Part shown: piece by piece, positions 16,954 to 25,017 of the stretch
Position numbering within the stretch: position 1 is the stretch's first letter
How the letters are laid out: each line of letters opens with the position of its first letter
NCBI GenBank assembly: GCA_965221465.1
Contig: OZ244892.1
Location: forward strand, 4,588,001 to 4,652,000
Length of the DNA stretch: 64,000 nucleotides
Source: Azophilus sp965221465
GTDB taxonomy: Bacteria; Pseudomonadota; Gammaproteobacteria; Pseudomonadales; Azotimanducaceae
Direction of reading: 5' to 3'
Made by a program: the position numbers and the translations under genes
The notes under the pieces: generated by a model
Database searches by the model: none
Seen by the model: the letters and a program-made list of their open reading frames with translations, nothing else
Told to the model about the DNA's origin: nothing

Positions 16954-18492
16954 TCAACTCCCCGAAACACGCCGCTCCTGCCCCGCCCAGAACGGTTCGC
17001 GCAGATCCTTGCGCTTGATCTTGCCCACCGGGCTTTTCGGCAGGGGTTCGGTGCGTATGGTGACGCTGCCGGGTTTCTTGTAGGAACCCAGTTCCTGGGC
17101 GGCCAGTTCGATGACTTCGTCCGCGCTCAGTTCGTCCGGGTTCTCGACCACACAGACGGCGTGGGGTGTTTCGCCCCACTTGGGGTGCGGCACACCGAAC
17201 ACCGCCACCTCGATGACCGCCGGGTGATTGGCAATGGCGTTTTCAAGTTCCGCGGGCCAGATGTTGAACCCGCCGGAGATGATCATGTCGTCGGCGCGAT
17301 CGACGATGTAGAGATAGCCGTTGGCATCGAACCGGCCAAGGTCGCCGGTCTTGATCCAGCCGTTGACGATGCGCTCTCGCGTGGCAGCCTCGTTGTTCCA
17401 GAAACCGCTCATCATGCCGTCGGCCCGGGCGACGATTTCGCCCACTTCGTTGACCGGTAGCGGCCGGTTTTCCTCGTCCCAGATTTCGACCTCCGCGAAC
17501 GGCAGCGCCAGGCCGCATGAACGCAGCGGTGTCGAACCCTCGATTTCCGCGAACCACTGCCGCGGCCCCATCATCGACACCGGCAGCACTTCAGTCTGCC
17601 CGTACCCCTGGTAGAGCACGTCGCCGAACACCTCCCGCGCCGCGAGGGCGGTGGCGTCCTGAATGGGGGCGGCGGCGATCAGCAGGCACTTCAGGCTCGA
17701 GAAGTCGCGCCCCCGGGCGCTGTTGTCCTGCACGATCGCATTGAGCATGGTCGGCACCAGGAAGCCGTAGGCGATGCCTTCACGCTCCATGATGTCCAGG
17801 GTTTCCCCGGTATCGAAGTGGTCCAGCATGACGTTGCAGCCGCCGCCGAGCCACACGGGCAGGTATTGATAACCGGAACCGTGGGATATGGGGCCGAGGT
17901 GCATGCACTTGTCGCCGGGTTCCACGGGCGGGAACAGATAGAACCAGTCGCGGCCGGCGTTCAGCCAGTCCTTGTGGGTGAAGGCGACGCCCTTCGACCG
18001 GCCGGTGGTGCCGCCGGTATGACGGATGATGAAATTGTCGTCCTCGCCGATCTCGACATCCGGGTCTTCGTCGGAGTGGCCGGCAAGCCACGCCTCGTAC
18101 CCCGAATCCCTGACCCACACCTGCTCCATGGCGGGCAGTTCATCGGCGATTCCCTCGACTTCCGCGGCAAGGTCCTCGCTCACGATCAGCAGCCGGCACC
18201 CGGTATGGCCCAGCATGTGCAGATGCGCGTCCCGGCCGTTGCGCGGATACAACGGCACGCGCACCAGGTTGGCGGCCGCGGCGCCGCCGAAGAGGTCGGC
18301 TGCCTCGATGCAGTTGCCTTCCAGTACGCCGACCCGGTCGCCGGGTTCGAGCCCCGCGGCCAGCATGGCGTTGGCGAGCCGAATGGAGCGCTGCCAGGAT
18401 TCGGCAAAGGTCAGGCGGCGGTTGCCGTGTATCACGGCTTCCAGATTGGAGTAGTGGGCGGCTGCCCGCCGCATCAGGGTTCTTACGTCCAT
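16954..18492 (-). CDS. AMP-dependent acyl-CoA synthetase/ligase
   Basis: Activates a carboxylic acid as acyl-AMP and probably transfers it to CoA. The 512-aa protein has the P-loop-like motif HTGGTTGRSKGV (near 162-173), the A5-type YGQTE, the GWIKTGDLGRF hinge-region motif and the C-terminal catalytic lysine motif SPVGKIKRK. It lacks signal or membrane segments. It lies 31 bp downstream of adenosylhomocysteinase on the same strand. The acid is not predictable; medium/long-chain fatty-acid and aromatic-acid ligases look alike. Confidence 0.9.
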   Translation of the reverse strand: MDVRTLMRRAAAHYSNLEAVIHGNRRLTFAESWQRSIRLANAMLAAGLEPGDRVGVLEGNCIEAADLFGGAAAANLVRVPLYPRNGRDAHLHMLGHTGCRLLIVSEDLAAEVEGIADELPAMEQVWVRDSGYEAWLAGHSDEDPDVEIGEDDNFIIRHTGGTTGRSKGVAFTHKDWLNAGRDWFYLFPPVEPGDKCMHLGPISHGSGYQYLPVWLGGGCNVMLDHFDTGETLDIMEREGIAYGFLVPTMLNAIVQDNSARGRDFSSLKCLLIAAAPIQDATALAAREVFGDVLYQGYGQTEVLPVSMMGPRQWFAEIEGSTPLRSCGLALPFAEVEIWDEENRPLPVNEVGEIVARADGMMSGFWNNEAATRERIVNGWIKTGDLGRFDANGYLYIVDRADDMIISGGFNIWPAELENAIANHPAVIEVAVFGVPHPKWGETPHAVCVVENPDELSADEVIELAAQELGSYKKPGSVTIRTEPLPKSPVGKIKRKDLREPFWAGQERRVSGS

Positions 18493-18523
18493 TGGTAGCT
18501 GAGCCTAAACTAATTCGATCGCT

Positions 18524-19900
18524 TCAGTACTTGTAACTGTCCGGTTTGAACGGCCCGGTCGTTTGCACGCCGATGTAGTCGGCCTGCGGTCCGGTCAGCC
18601 GGGTCATGGTGCCCCCGAATCCGGCCACCATCAATTCTGCCACTTCCTCGTCGAGCTTTTTCGGCAGCACCTCGATGGAAACGGGCGCGCGCTGGTTCTC
18701 CGGCTGGGCGGCCCAGCGCTCGTTGTAGAGGTGCATCTGGGCGAGCACCTGGTTGGCGAAGGAACCGTCCATGACCCGGGAGGGGTGGCCCATGGCATTG
18801 CCCAGATTCACGAGCCTTCCTTCCGAGAGCAGGATGAGATAGTCGCCGGGGTCGTCGCTGCGGAATACCTGGTGCACCTGGTCCTTCACGGTTACCCAGC
18901 GCCAGTTCTCGCGCATGTAGCCGGTGTCGATCTCGTTGTCGAAATGGCCGATGTTGGCCACCACGGCACCGGGTTTCAGCGTTTGCAGCATGGCGGCATC
19001 GCAGACATCGGTGTTGCCGGTACAGGTGACCACGAGGTCCGTATCCCCCAGGAGTCGCGTATCGATGTCTTCCACGCGGCCGGTGTTGATACCGCCGCGA
19101 TAGGGTGAGACCAGTTCGAAGCCGTCCATGCAGGCCTGCATGCCGCAGATCGGGTCTATCTCCGCCACGCGCACGATCATGCCCTCCTGGCGCAGGCTCT
19201 GGGTGGAGCCCTTGCCGACATCGCCATAGCCGAACACCAGCGCCCGCTTGCCGGCGAGCAGCATGTCGGTGCCGCGCTTGATGGCATCGTTCAGGCTGTG
19301 CCGGCAACCATAGCGGTTGTCGTTCTTCGACTTGGTGACCGAGTCGTTGACGTTGACGGCGGGCACCTTGAGTTCACCCGTCTCGAGCATGTCGTGCAGC
19401 CGGTGCACGCCGGTGGTGGTCTCTTCGCTGATGCCGTGAATACTCTCCAGCATTGCCGGGTAGCGCTCGTGAACCATTTTCGTGAGGTCGCCGCCGTCGT
19501 CGAGCAGCAGGTTGGCATCCCAGGGTTTGCCGTTCTCGAGCACGGTCTGCTCGATGCACCAGTCGTATTCCTCTTCGGTTTCGCCCTTCCATGCGTATAC
19601 CGGCACCCCCCGGGCGGCCATGGCTGCGGCGGCGTGGTCCTGGGTCGAGAAGATGTTGCAGGACGACCAGCGCACCTCCGCGCCGAGTGCAATGAGCGTC
19701 TCGATCAGCACGGCCGTCTGCACGGTCATGTGGATGCAGCCGATTATCCTGGCGCCGGTGAGCGGGCGATGCTGCTCATATCTCTTGCGCAGCGCCATCA
19801 GCGCCGGCATCTCTGCTTCGGCGAGCGAGATTTCCCGGCGCCCGAAGTCGGCGAGGCCGATGTCGGCGACGCGGTAGTCGGTGAAGTCGGCCTCTGACAT
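18524..19900 (-). CDS. ahcY: Adenosylhomocysteinase
   Basis: Reversibly hydrolyses S-adenosylhomocysteine to adenosine and homocysteine in the activated-methyl cycle. The 458-aa product has the NAD-binding GYGDVGKGS motif, the SKNDNRYGCRHSL substrate/cofactor region and the typical C-terminal PDSYKY that completes the NAD site of the partner subunit. The frame is open far upstream to 20119, but MSEADFTDYR at 19900 aligns with the family start and follows GAGGAA. The aminotransferase gene diverges 190 bp away. Confidence 0.96.
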   Translation of the reverse strand: MSEADFTDYRVADIGLADFGRREISLAEAEMPALMALRKRYEQHRPLTGARIIGCIHMTVQTAVLIETLIALGAEVRWSSCNIFSTQDHAAAAMAARGVPVYAWKGETEEEYDWCIEQTVLENGKPWDANLLLDDGGDLTKMVHERYPAMLESIHGISEETTTGVHRLHDMLETGELKVPAVNVNDSVTKSKNDNRYGCRHSLNDAIKRGTDMLLAGKRALVFGYGDVGKGSTQSLRQEGMIVRVAEIDPICGMQACMDGFELVSPYRGGINTGRVEDIDTRLLGDTDLVVTCTGNTDVCDAAMLQTLKPGAVVANIGHFDNEIDTGYMRENWRWVTVKDQVHQVFRSDDPGDYLILLSEGRLVNLGNAMGHPSRVMDGSFANQVLAQMHLYNERWAAQPENQRAPVSIEVLPKKLDEEVAELMVAGFGGTMTRLTGPQADYIGVQTTGPFKPDSYKY

Positions 19901-20091
19901 GATTGATTCCTCGTTCGTTGCAGCGGCGCACGGCGCTCGCACCCTGGACTCGGGGGCGGCGGATGCTACCAAAGGAATTGCGAGAACGGAAAGTCGCGCG
20001 GTGTCCGAACCATCGAGGTCGCCGTCGAACCGCACCTGCACGAGCCAATGAGTACATAATGCGAGCGTTCGAGGGATAGCGGGAATTCGGA

Positions 20092-21291
20092 ATGAACCGG
20101 ACGGAATCAGTGGCGGCAAGGGCGCAAGCGGATGGGAGAGGGCGCCCGACGAGCAAATTGCCGGAAGTCGGCACCACGATATTCACGGTCATGTCGGCGC
20201 TGGCGGCCAAGGAGGGCGCCCTGAACCTGTCCCAGGGTTTTCCGGATTTCGACGGGCCGGCCGAACTCATCGAACGCGTGCAGCATTACCTTGCCAACGG
20301 GTTTAATCAGTATCCGCCGATGGCCGGTGTCCCGGCCTTGCGCGAAGCCATTGCGGGCAAGGTCCGGGCACTCTACGGGTTGGCGGTCGACCCGGAGACG
20401 GAGGTGACCGTCACGTCGGGCGCCACGGAAGCGCTGTTCTGCGCCATGGCTGCCGTCATTCACCCCGGCGACGAGGCGATCGTTTTCGACCCGGCCTACG
20501 ACAGCTACGAACCCGGCATTCGGTTGCAGGGCGGCAAGACCTGTCGCGTGCCGTTGCAGCCGCCCCGGTATCGGGTCGATTGGGACCTGCTGGAGGACAG
20601 GCTGAGTCCGCGAACACGGCTCTTGATCTTCAACACGCCCCACAATCCGACCGGCACCGTCTGGGAGCGGGACGACCTCGAGCGTCTGCAGGCGCTGGCG
20701 GCCCGATACGGCTTCTACGTGCTGGCCGACGAAGTCTACGAGCACATCGTCTTCGACGGCCGGGAACACCAGAGCGTCTGCCGGTTTCCGGAACTGTTCG
20801 AGCGCAGCTTCGCCGTCTCCTCGTTCGGCAAGACCTATCACGTCACGGGATGGAAGATCGGCTACTGCGTCGCGCCGGCGCCGCTTTCCGCCGAGTTTCG
20901 CAAGGTGCACCAGTTCGTCACCTTTACCGCCAATACACCGGTGCAGCATGGCCTGGCGGATTTCCTCGAAAGCCGCCCGGAGCACCACCTGGAATTGGGC
21001 TCGTTCTACCAGCGCAAAAGGGACCTCTTCTGCGAATTGCTGGACGGGTCGAGATTCAGCGTGACACCGAGCGCCGGCACCTATTTCCAGTTGCTCGGGT
21101 ACGAGCGCCTCTTCGACGAAAACGACTCGGACCTGGCATTCCGACTCACCCGGGAAGCGAAGCTCGCCTCCATTCCCGTGTCGATCTTCTACGGCGACCC
21201 GCAGGCCAACGACCACAAGATGCTTCGCTTCTGCTTTTGCAAGGACGACGCGACGCTGCGACGAGGGGCCGAGATACTGCGGGGGTTGTAG
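20092..21291 (+). CDS. Class I/II aminotransferase, probable methionine aminotransferase (YbdL-like)
   Basis: PLP enzyme of fold type I, 399 aa. Visible motifs are NLSQGFPDF near the N-terminus, NTPHNPTGTVW, and SSFGKTYHVTGWKIGY with the Schiff-base Lys, as in the YbdL/kynurenine aminotransferase branch. YbdL-type enzymes transaminate methionine and aromatic residues. Location beside adenosylhomocysteinase supports a link to methionine recycling. The start is the first ATG and the N-terminal 25 residues are poorly conserved, so a slightly later start is possible. Confidence 0.88.
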   Translation: MNRTESVAARAQADGRGRPTSKLPEVGTTIFTVMSALAAKEGALNLSQGFPDFDGPAELIERVQHYLANGFNQYPPMAGVPALREAIAGKVRALYGLAVDPETEVTVTSGATEALFCAMAAVIHPGDEAIVFDPAYDSYEPGIRLQGGKTCRVPLQPPRYRVDWDLLEDRLSPRTRLLIFNTPHNPTGTVWERDDLERLQALAARYGFYVLADEVYEHIVFDGREHQSVCRFPELFERSFAVSSFGKTYHVTGWKIGYCVAPAPLSAEFRKVHQFVTFTANTPVQHGLADFLESRPEHHLELGSFYQRKRDLFCELLDGSRFSVTPSAGTYFQLLGYERLFDENDSDLAFRLTREAKLASIPVSIFYGDPQANDHKMLRFCFCKDDATLRRGAEILRGL

Positions 21292-21468
21292 GCAAGCCTG
21301 TCCAGTGTCAATGCGGGGGCTTGTGCGCCCGAAAACGGCTATTCTTCGCGCCTTTCGAGGTGGCGGTATGGAATCGAGTTTGCGATGGATGGACATGACG
21401 GGTGTCAAACGAGTGGCGGCGGCACGGTTGGGCGCATTCGGCGGTCAAGGTCGGCGGAGGCGGCTTGG

Positions 21469-21831
21469 GTGTTCCGCCTGAAAAACGCCTGTTGCGCGGC
21501 ATTGCTCTTTGTAACTGGCTGCTCGGAGTCCGGGCTCGGCGGCGCGAACGACGGTGCCGCGCCGGCGCACCCGGGCAAGGCGGTGTATGAGCGGTTCTGT
21601 TTTTCCTGCCATGCGGCGGGTATTGCCGGCGCGCCGAAGACGGGCGATCTGCAATCCTGGGGGCCGCGCCTCGACAAGAGCATGGATCAACTGCTGCAAT
21701 CCACGGTGCAGGGGATGCCACCGGGCATGCCGGCAATGGGGCTCTGTTTCAACTGTTCGGACCAGCAACTGAGAGCGGCAATCGACTACATGCTTGCCGG
21801 GCAATCCCCGGGCCCGGCAGGAAGCCGGTGA
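21469..21831 (+). CDS. Small c-type cytochrome lipoprotein (c5-like)
   Basis: Monohaem electron carrier, about 120 aa. It has a heme-binding CFSCH motif, a Met-rich stretch GMPPGMPAMG that can supply the axial Met, and a second Cys pair in LCFNCS, as in cytochrome c5-type proteins. The GTG at 21469 with GGAGG 8 nt upstream starts a short signal peptide ending in a lipobox-like FVTGC, giving a membrane-anchored periplasmic protein. The longer frame from 21385 adds a non-hydrophobic leader and is less likely. The redox partner is unknown. Confidence 0.82.
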   Translation: MFRLKNACCAALLFVTGCSESGLGGANDGAAPAHPGKAVYERFCFSCHAAGIAGAPKTGDLQSWGPRLDKSMDQLLQSTVQGMPPGMPAMGLCFNCSDQQLRAAIDYMLAGQSPGPAGSR

Positions 21832-21984
21832 CGGGGCGTGCGAGGGAAATTGCTCGCCGATTTCGCCAATTCCGGGCTGACTTCGCCAACTCCGATGATT
21901 TCACATGCACATGAAACGGGGCAGCACGAGTCTGGCCCGGAATGTGCTAAGTTTCAGGCAGGTGTTGCGATCAGGAGATGCCCG

Positions 21985-22425
21985 ATGCAGCCGAATTATC
22001 GACCCGGTGACATCGTTGCCCGCCGCAAGTGGCTGGTCATGCACAAGGGCGTCGTGCTCGACGACGGCCGTATTCTGCACAACACGCCCTGGCGTGGGGA
22101 GCATGTCTCCAGCGAACGGGATTTCAGGGCGGGAAGGCCGCTGCGGGTCACGCCCCAGAACCCGGAGGCGCGTCAACGCGCGGTGAACGCATCTCGGGAC
22201 GAGGTTCGCCGATACAACCTCTTCACCAACAACTGCGAGCATACCGTCAACCGCGCGACGACCGGGCACGCCAGCAGCCCGCAGCTGCAGGGCTGGCTGG
22301 TGGGTGCCGGCATGGCCGCCGTGGCGATTGCGGTGCTGCGTCATCCGCTGCTCGCGGCATCTGCTTACGCGGTCGGGCGAGGCCTGGTCAAACGTCTGCG
22401 CGCCAGGGCGCCGGGCCGCCCGTAG
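21985..22425 (+). CDS. LRAT-domain (NlpC/P60-superfamily) protein
   Basis: A 146-aa protein with the LRAT signature: His in WLVMHKGVVLDDGRILH and the nucleophile Cys in NNCEHTVN, equivalent to the NCEHF motif of lecithin:retinol acyltransferase and phospholipase/acyltransferase relatives. A C-terminal hydrophobic segment (WLVGAGMAAVAIAVL) would anchor it to a membrane. The start at 21985 has AGGAG upstream. Bacterial LRAT proteins are mostly uncharacterised; acyl transfer or thioester/amidase chemistry on lipids is possible. The neighbours give no clear pathway. Confidence 0.8.
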   Translation: MQPNYRPGDIVARRKWLVMHKGVVLDDGRILHNTPWRGEHVSSERDFRAGRPLRVTPQNPEARQRAVNASRDEVRRYNLFTNNCEHTVNRATTGHASSPQLQGWLVGAGMAAVAIAVLRHPLLAASAYAVGRGLVKRLRARAPGRP

Positions 22426-22506
22426 CATCGACATGGCGAACGGCGGGCAATGCCCAGGCGCGTTTCCCGCCTTCGTCTGGCGCTGTCAGAGAAATACCGA
22501 AACGTC

Positions 22507-23418
22507 ATGAACCTGCGCGATCTTCGGTACCTGGTCGCCGTTGCGGAGCACCGCCACTTCGGGCGCGCGGCGGCGGCCTGTTTTGTCAGCCAGCCGACCT
22601 TGTCCACACAACTCAAGAAGCTGGAGGAAACACTCGGAGTGACCCTCATCGAGCGAACCAACCGGCAGGTGATGCTGACACCGGTCGGGGAGTCGGTGGT
22701 GGCGCAGGCGCAACGGGTACTCGGCGAGGTCAATCGGCTGGTTGGATTTGCGGAGGAACACCGCGACCCGCTCGGAGGTGAGTTTCGGCTCGGCATCATT
22801 CCCACCGTTGCGCCCTACCTGCTGCCGCGGATTCTCGGACCGGTCCGCAAGGCCCTGCCCAATCTGAAGATCCAGTTGATCGAAGCCCAGACGGCGGCGA
22901 TCACGCAAATGCTGAAGGAGGGCGAACTCGATGCGGTGATCCTGGCCTTGCCCCTCGACGAAGACAACACGGTCGAGGCAGTGCTTTATCGCGAGCCCTT
23001 CTACCTGGCCGTATCGGACCGGCACCAGATCGCCAAACGGGAGTCGGTCAGCGTGGCGGACCTCGACCGGGAGCAGGTGTTGCTGCTCGAAGACGGGCAC
23101 TGCCTGCGAGACCAGGCCCTGGAAGTCTGCAAGTCGCACAATGCCGTGGAGAACACCAACTTCCGGGCAACGAGCCTGGAGACGCTGCGCCAGATGGTGG
23201 CCGCCAACGTCGGCACGACGCTCATGCCGGAACTGGCGGTTACCGCGGACGCGTCGGGGGTCTGTTACGTACCCTTCCAGGAACCGGACCCGCCGTGCCG
23301 AACGATCGGTATCGCCTGGCGCGCCAGTTCCCCGCGAATCGCCTTGCTCGACCGATTGACCGGGACCTTGCGCGCCGCAACGTCGGGTGCAGAGCGCAGC
23401 GGGCAGAAGCGCCCATGA
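22507..23418 (+). CDS. oxyR: OxyR-type LysR-family peroxide regulator
   Basis: Transcription factor that senses hydrogen peroxide by forming a disulfide. The 303-aa product has an N-terminal LysR helix-turn-helix (FGRAAAACFVSQPTLSTQL) and the OxyR-specific segment LLEDGHCLRDQALEVC, whose two cysteines correspond to Cys199 and Cys208 of E. coli OxyR. The start MNLRDLRYL is the usual OxyR N-terminus. A peroxide-related rubrerythrin operon lies 3 kb away, a plausible target. Confidence 0.94.
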   Translation: MNLRDLRYLVAVAEHRHFGRAAAACFVSQPTLSTQLKKLEETLGVTLIERTNRQVMLTPVGESVVAQAQRVLGEVNRLVGFAEEHRDPLGGEFRLGIIPTVAPYLLPRILGPVRKALPNLKIQLIEAQTAAITQMLKEGELDAVILALPLDEDNTVEAVLYREPFYLAVSDRHQIAKRESVSVADLDREQVLLLEDGHCLRDQALEVCKSHNAVENTNFRATSLETLRQMVAANVGTTLMPELAVTADASGVCYVPFQEPDPPCRTIGIAWRASSPRIALLDRLTGTLRAATSGAERSGQKRP

Positions 23419-23500
23419 CCATCCCGTGCGCCATTGCCGGGAACCGCGGGGAGAGAACCGAATTGCAAACCCGCATCCCCCAGAGCAGCATGCCGGGTTC

Positions 23501-24088
23501 ATGAACACCAGATCGGAAGTCGTCTCCTTCAGCGACGAGCCCCTCATCCTGGTCGATTCCGCCGACCGGGAACTCGGGTTCCTGGACAAGGCTGCCTGCC
23601 ACGACGGCCGGGGGCAGTTGCACCGGGCGTTCTCCGCTTTCCTGTTCAACGCCCGGGGCGAATTGCTTCTGCAGAAGCGTGGCCGGGACAAACGTCTCTG
23701 GCCCGGTTACTGGTCGAACAGCTGCTGCTCTCATCCGCGTCGTGGCGAGTCGATGGACGCCGCCGTGCGCCGGCGTATCGAACAGGAGTTGGGCCTCGAC
23801 CGCAGCCTGCTGCACGATCTGCGTTTCGTCTACAAGTTCGAGTACCGCGCCGAGTTCGGTGCAATTGGCAGCGAGCACGAGTTGTGTTCCGTCTATCTCG
23901 CCCGCACGACCGGCACGCCGGTGGTCAATTCGACGGAAATCGAAGACTGGAAATGGATAGCCTGCGGGGAACTCGACCGGCAACTCGTTGAACGGCCGGA
24001 CGAGTACACGCCGTGGCTGCGGCTGGAGTGGGCGGCACTGCAGGAGCGTTACGCCGACGAACTGCCGGCCGGCGCCGGCGGGTCTTGA
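23501..24088 (+). CDS. idi: Isopentenyl-diphosphate delta-isomerase, type 1
   Basis: Interconverts isopentenyl and dimethylallyl diphosphate for isoprenoid synthesis. The 195-aa Nudix-like protein has the catalytic Cys region NSCCSHPRRGE, the metal-binding His in GQLHRAFSAFLF, and the EHELC motif with the catalytic Glu. The start at 23501 removes a proline-rich leader found only in the longer open frame. It follows oxyR by 82 bp. Type 1 Idi is sporadic in bacteria that use the MEP pathway, where it balances the two products. Confidence 0.93.
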   Translation: MNTRSEVVSFSDEPLILVDSADRELGFLDKAACHDGRGQLHRAFSAFLFNARGELLLQKRGRDKRLWPGYWSNSCCSHPRRGESMDAAVRRRIEQELGLDRSLLHDLRFVYKFEYRAEFGAIGSEHELCSVYLARTTGTPVVNSTEIEDWKWIACGELDRQLVERPDEYTPWLRLEWAALQERYADELPAGAGGS

Positions 24089-24120
24089 CCCGCGTATTGC
24101 ACCAGGCCGCTTGTCAAGCC

Positions 24121-24180
24121 CGCATCCGTCACCAACTTCCTGCTGCGGACGCCGATGCACCCGCGTAAGCGCGGCCGTGT
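24121..24180. repeat. Dispersed inverted-repeat element, copy C
   Basis: 24121-24159 is the reverse complement of 1058-1096 with one mismatch, and the following CCGCGTAAGCGCGGCCGTG matches the right arm of copy B in inverted sense. It lies between convergent genes and has no coding potential. Confidence 0.75.
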
Positions 24181-24190
24181 TTATCTATTG

Positions 24191-24327
24191 CGAGGGGTAT
24201 CCACTCGCGCTCCCTGGCTGAGGGCTCTCGTTTTGCGAGGAGTATCCCCCTCGCGCTCCCCGGCTGAGGGCTCTCGTTTTGCGAGGGGTATCCCCCTCGC
24301 GCTCCCCGGCTGAAGGCTCCCTATGCG
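24191..24327. repeat. Three tandem 45/46-bp repeats with hairpin
   Basis: Units start at 24191, 24236 and 24282 and are nearly identical, with the third diverging at its end. Each holds GCGAGGGG and CCCCTCGC arms around a TATC loop (perfect in unit 3), followed by a conserved CTCGTTTT in units 1 and 2. The array lies between convergent idi and the DUF3501 gene, so bidirectional termination or a REP-like role is possible. The rest of the 335-bp gap (24089-24423) holds copy C and nothing else recognisable. Confidence 0.8.
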
Positions 24328-24423
24328 AGTTCCGAACCCGGCGCGCCGGGACGACGGCGTGCAGGGAACCCTCGACAACCGCTGGGAGAGAATCGGTGTG
24401 CGGTGCGCGCCGACCGCTCGGGT

Positions 24424-25005
24424 TCAGTCGAGGTCGGCCAGCAGAGCCGTTCGCACCGGGTCGTCGACCGTCACTGTACAACGCATTCGCTCGTGGTCGA
24501 TGCCGAATTCGAGGTTTGCGCCGGATCTGAGCGATTCGATGGATTCGGCATCGAGTTCGAAGCGCATGAAATGCACGGCAGCCGTCTTGTCGTCGGTGGA
24601 CCGGTCGAGATCCTCGTTGGCGATGCAGAATATTCGCGGCCGGTTGCCGATGCGTGTCCAGACACGGTGCTCGATGCCGGTGAGCATCTCGAGTGCACGC
24701 CGCCTTTCCTCCACGTCCGGATACTCGATCATGAAGGTCGCCTTCCAGTTGGCGCCGTCGGGTATCAGCGGGTTGTAGGCTGCGACCTCTTCGGCGATCT
24801 GTTCCGGTTCGAAGATGCGTTCCACGCGCAGCATTTCCTGCACCTGGTACTTCATGGTGGTGAAATCCTCGAAGTAGAGCGTCGCGTGGTCGTTCAGCGG
24901 CAGTTGCCGATTCTGCTTGTGGGCGATGACGGCGGTGCGGAACGCGGGCCGTTCCGCCGCGTACTGCTCGAGACTCCAGAGTTTCGATCGGTCGAGCTTG
25001 TCCAT
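24424..25005 (-). CDS. DUF3501 family protein
   Basis: A 193-aa soluble protein recognised as DUF3501 from its N-terminal pattern (LYFEDFTTMKYQVQEMLRVE) and the Asn/Trp-containing GANWKATFMIEYPD. No catalytic function is established for the family. It is last in an operon behind a rubrerythrin and a CCG-domain Fe-S protein, 12 bp after the latter. This association suggests a role in peroxide or redox stress. Confidence 0.85.
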   Translation of the reverse strand: MDKLDRSKLWSLEQYAAERPAFRTAVIAHKQNRQLPLNDHATLYFEDFTTMKYQVQEMLRVERIFEPEQIAEEVAAYNPLIPDGANWKATFMIEYPDVEERRRALEMLTGIEHRVWTRIGNRPRIFCIANEDLDRSTDDKTAAVHFMRFELDAESIESLRSGANLEFGIDHERMRCTVTVDDPVRTALLADLD

Positions 25006-25017
25006 GCCCAGGCTGCT

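Noticed and set aside
19901..20091. SAH riboswitch upstream of adenosylhomocysteinase
   Set aside because: I looked for the conserved GC-rich stem and pseudoknot motifs on the minus strand and found only weak partial similarity.
20107..21408. 433-aa minus-strand frame opposite the aminotransferase
   Set aside because: The plus strand encodes an unmistakable PLP enzyme; the antisense product has no recognisable domain.
24191..24327. CRISPR array
   Set aside because: The units are contiguous without unique spacers, number only three, and no cas gene is present.
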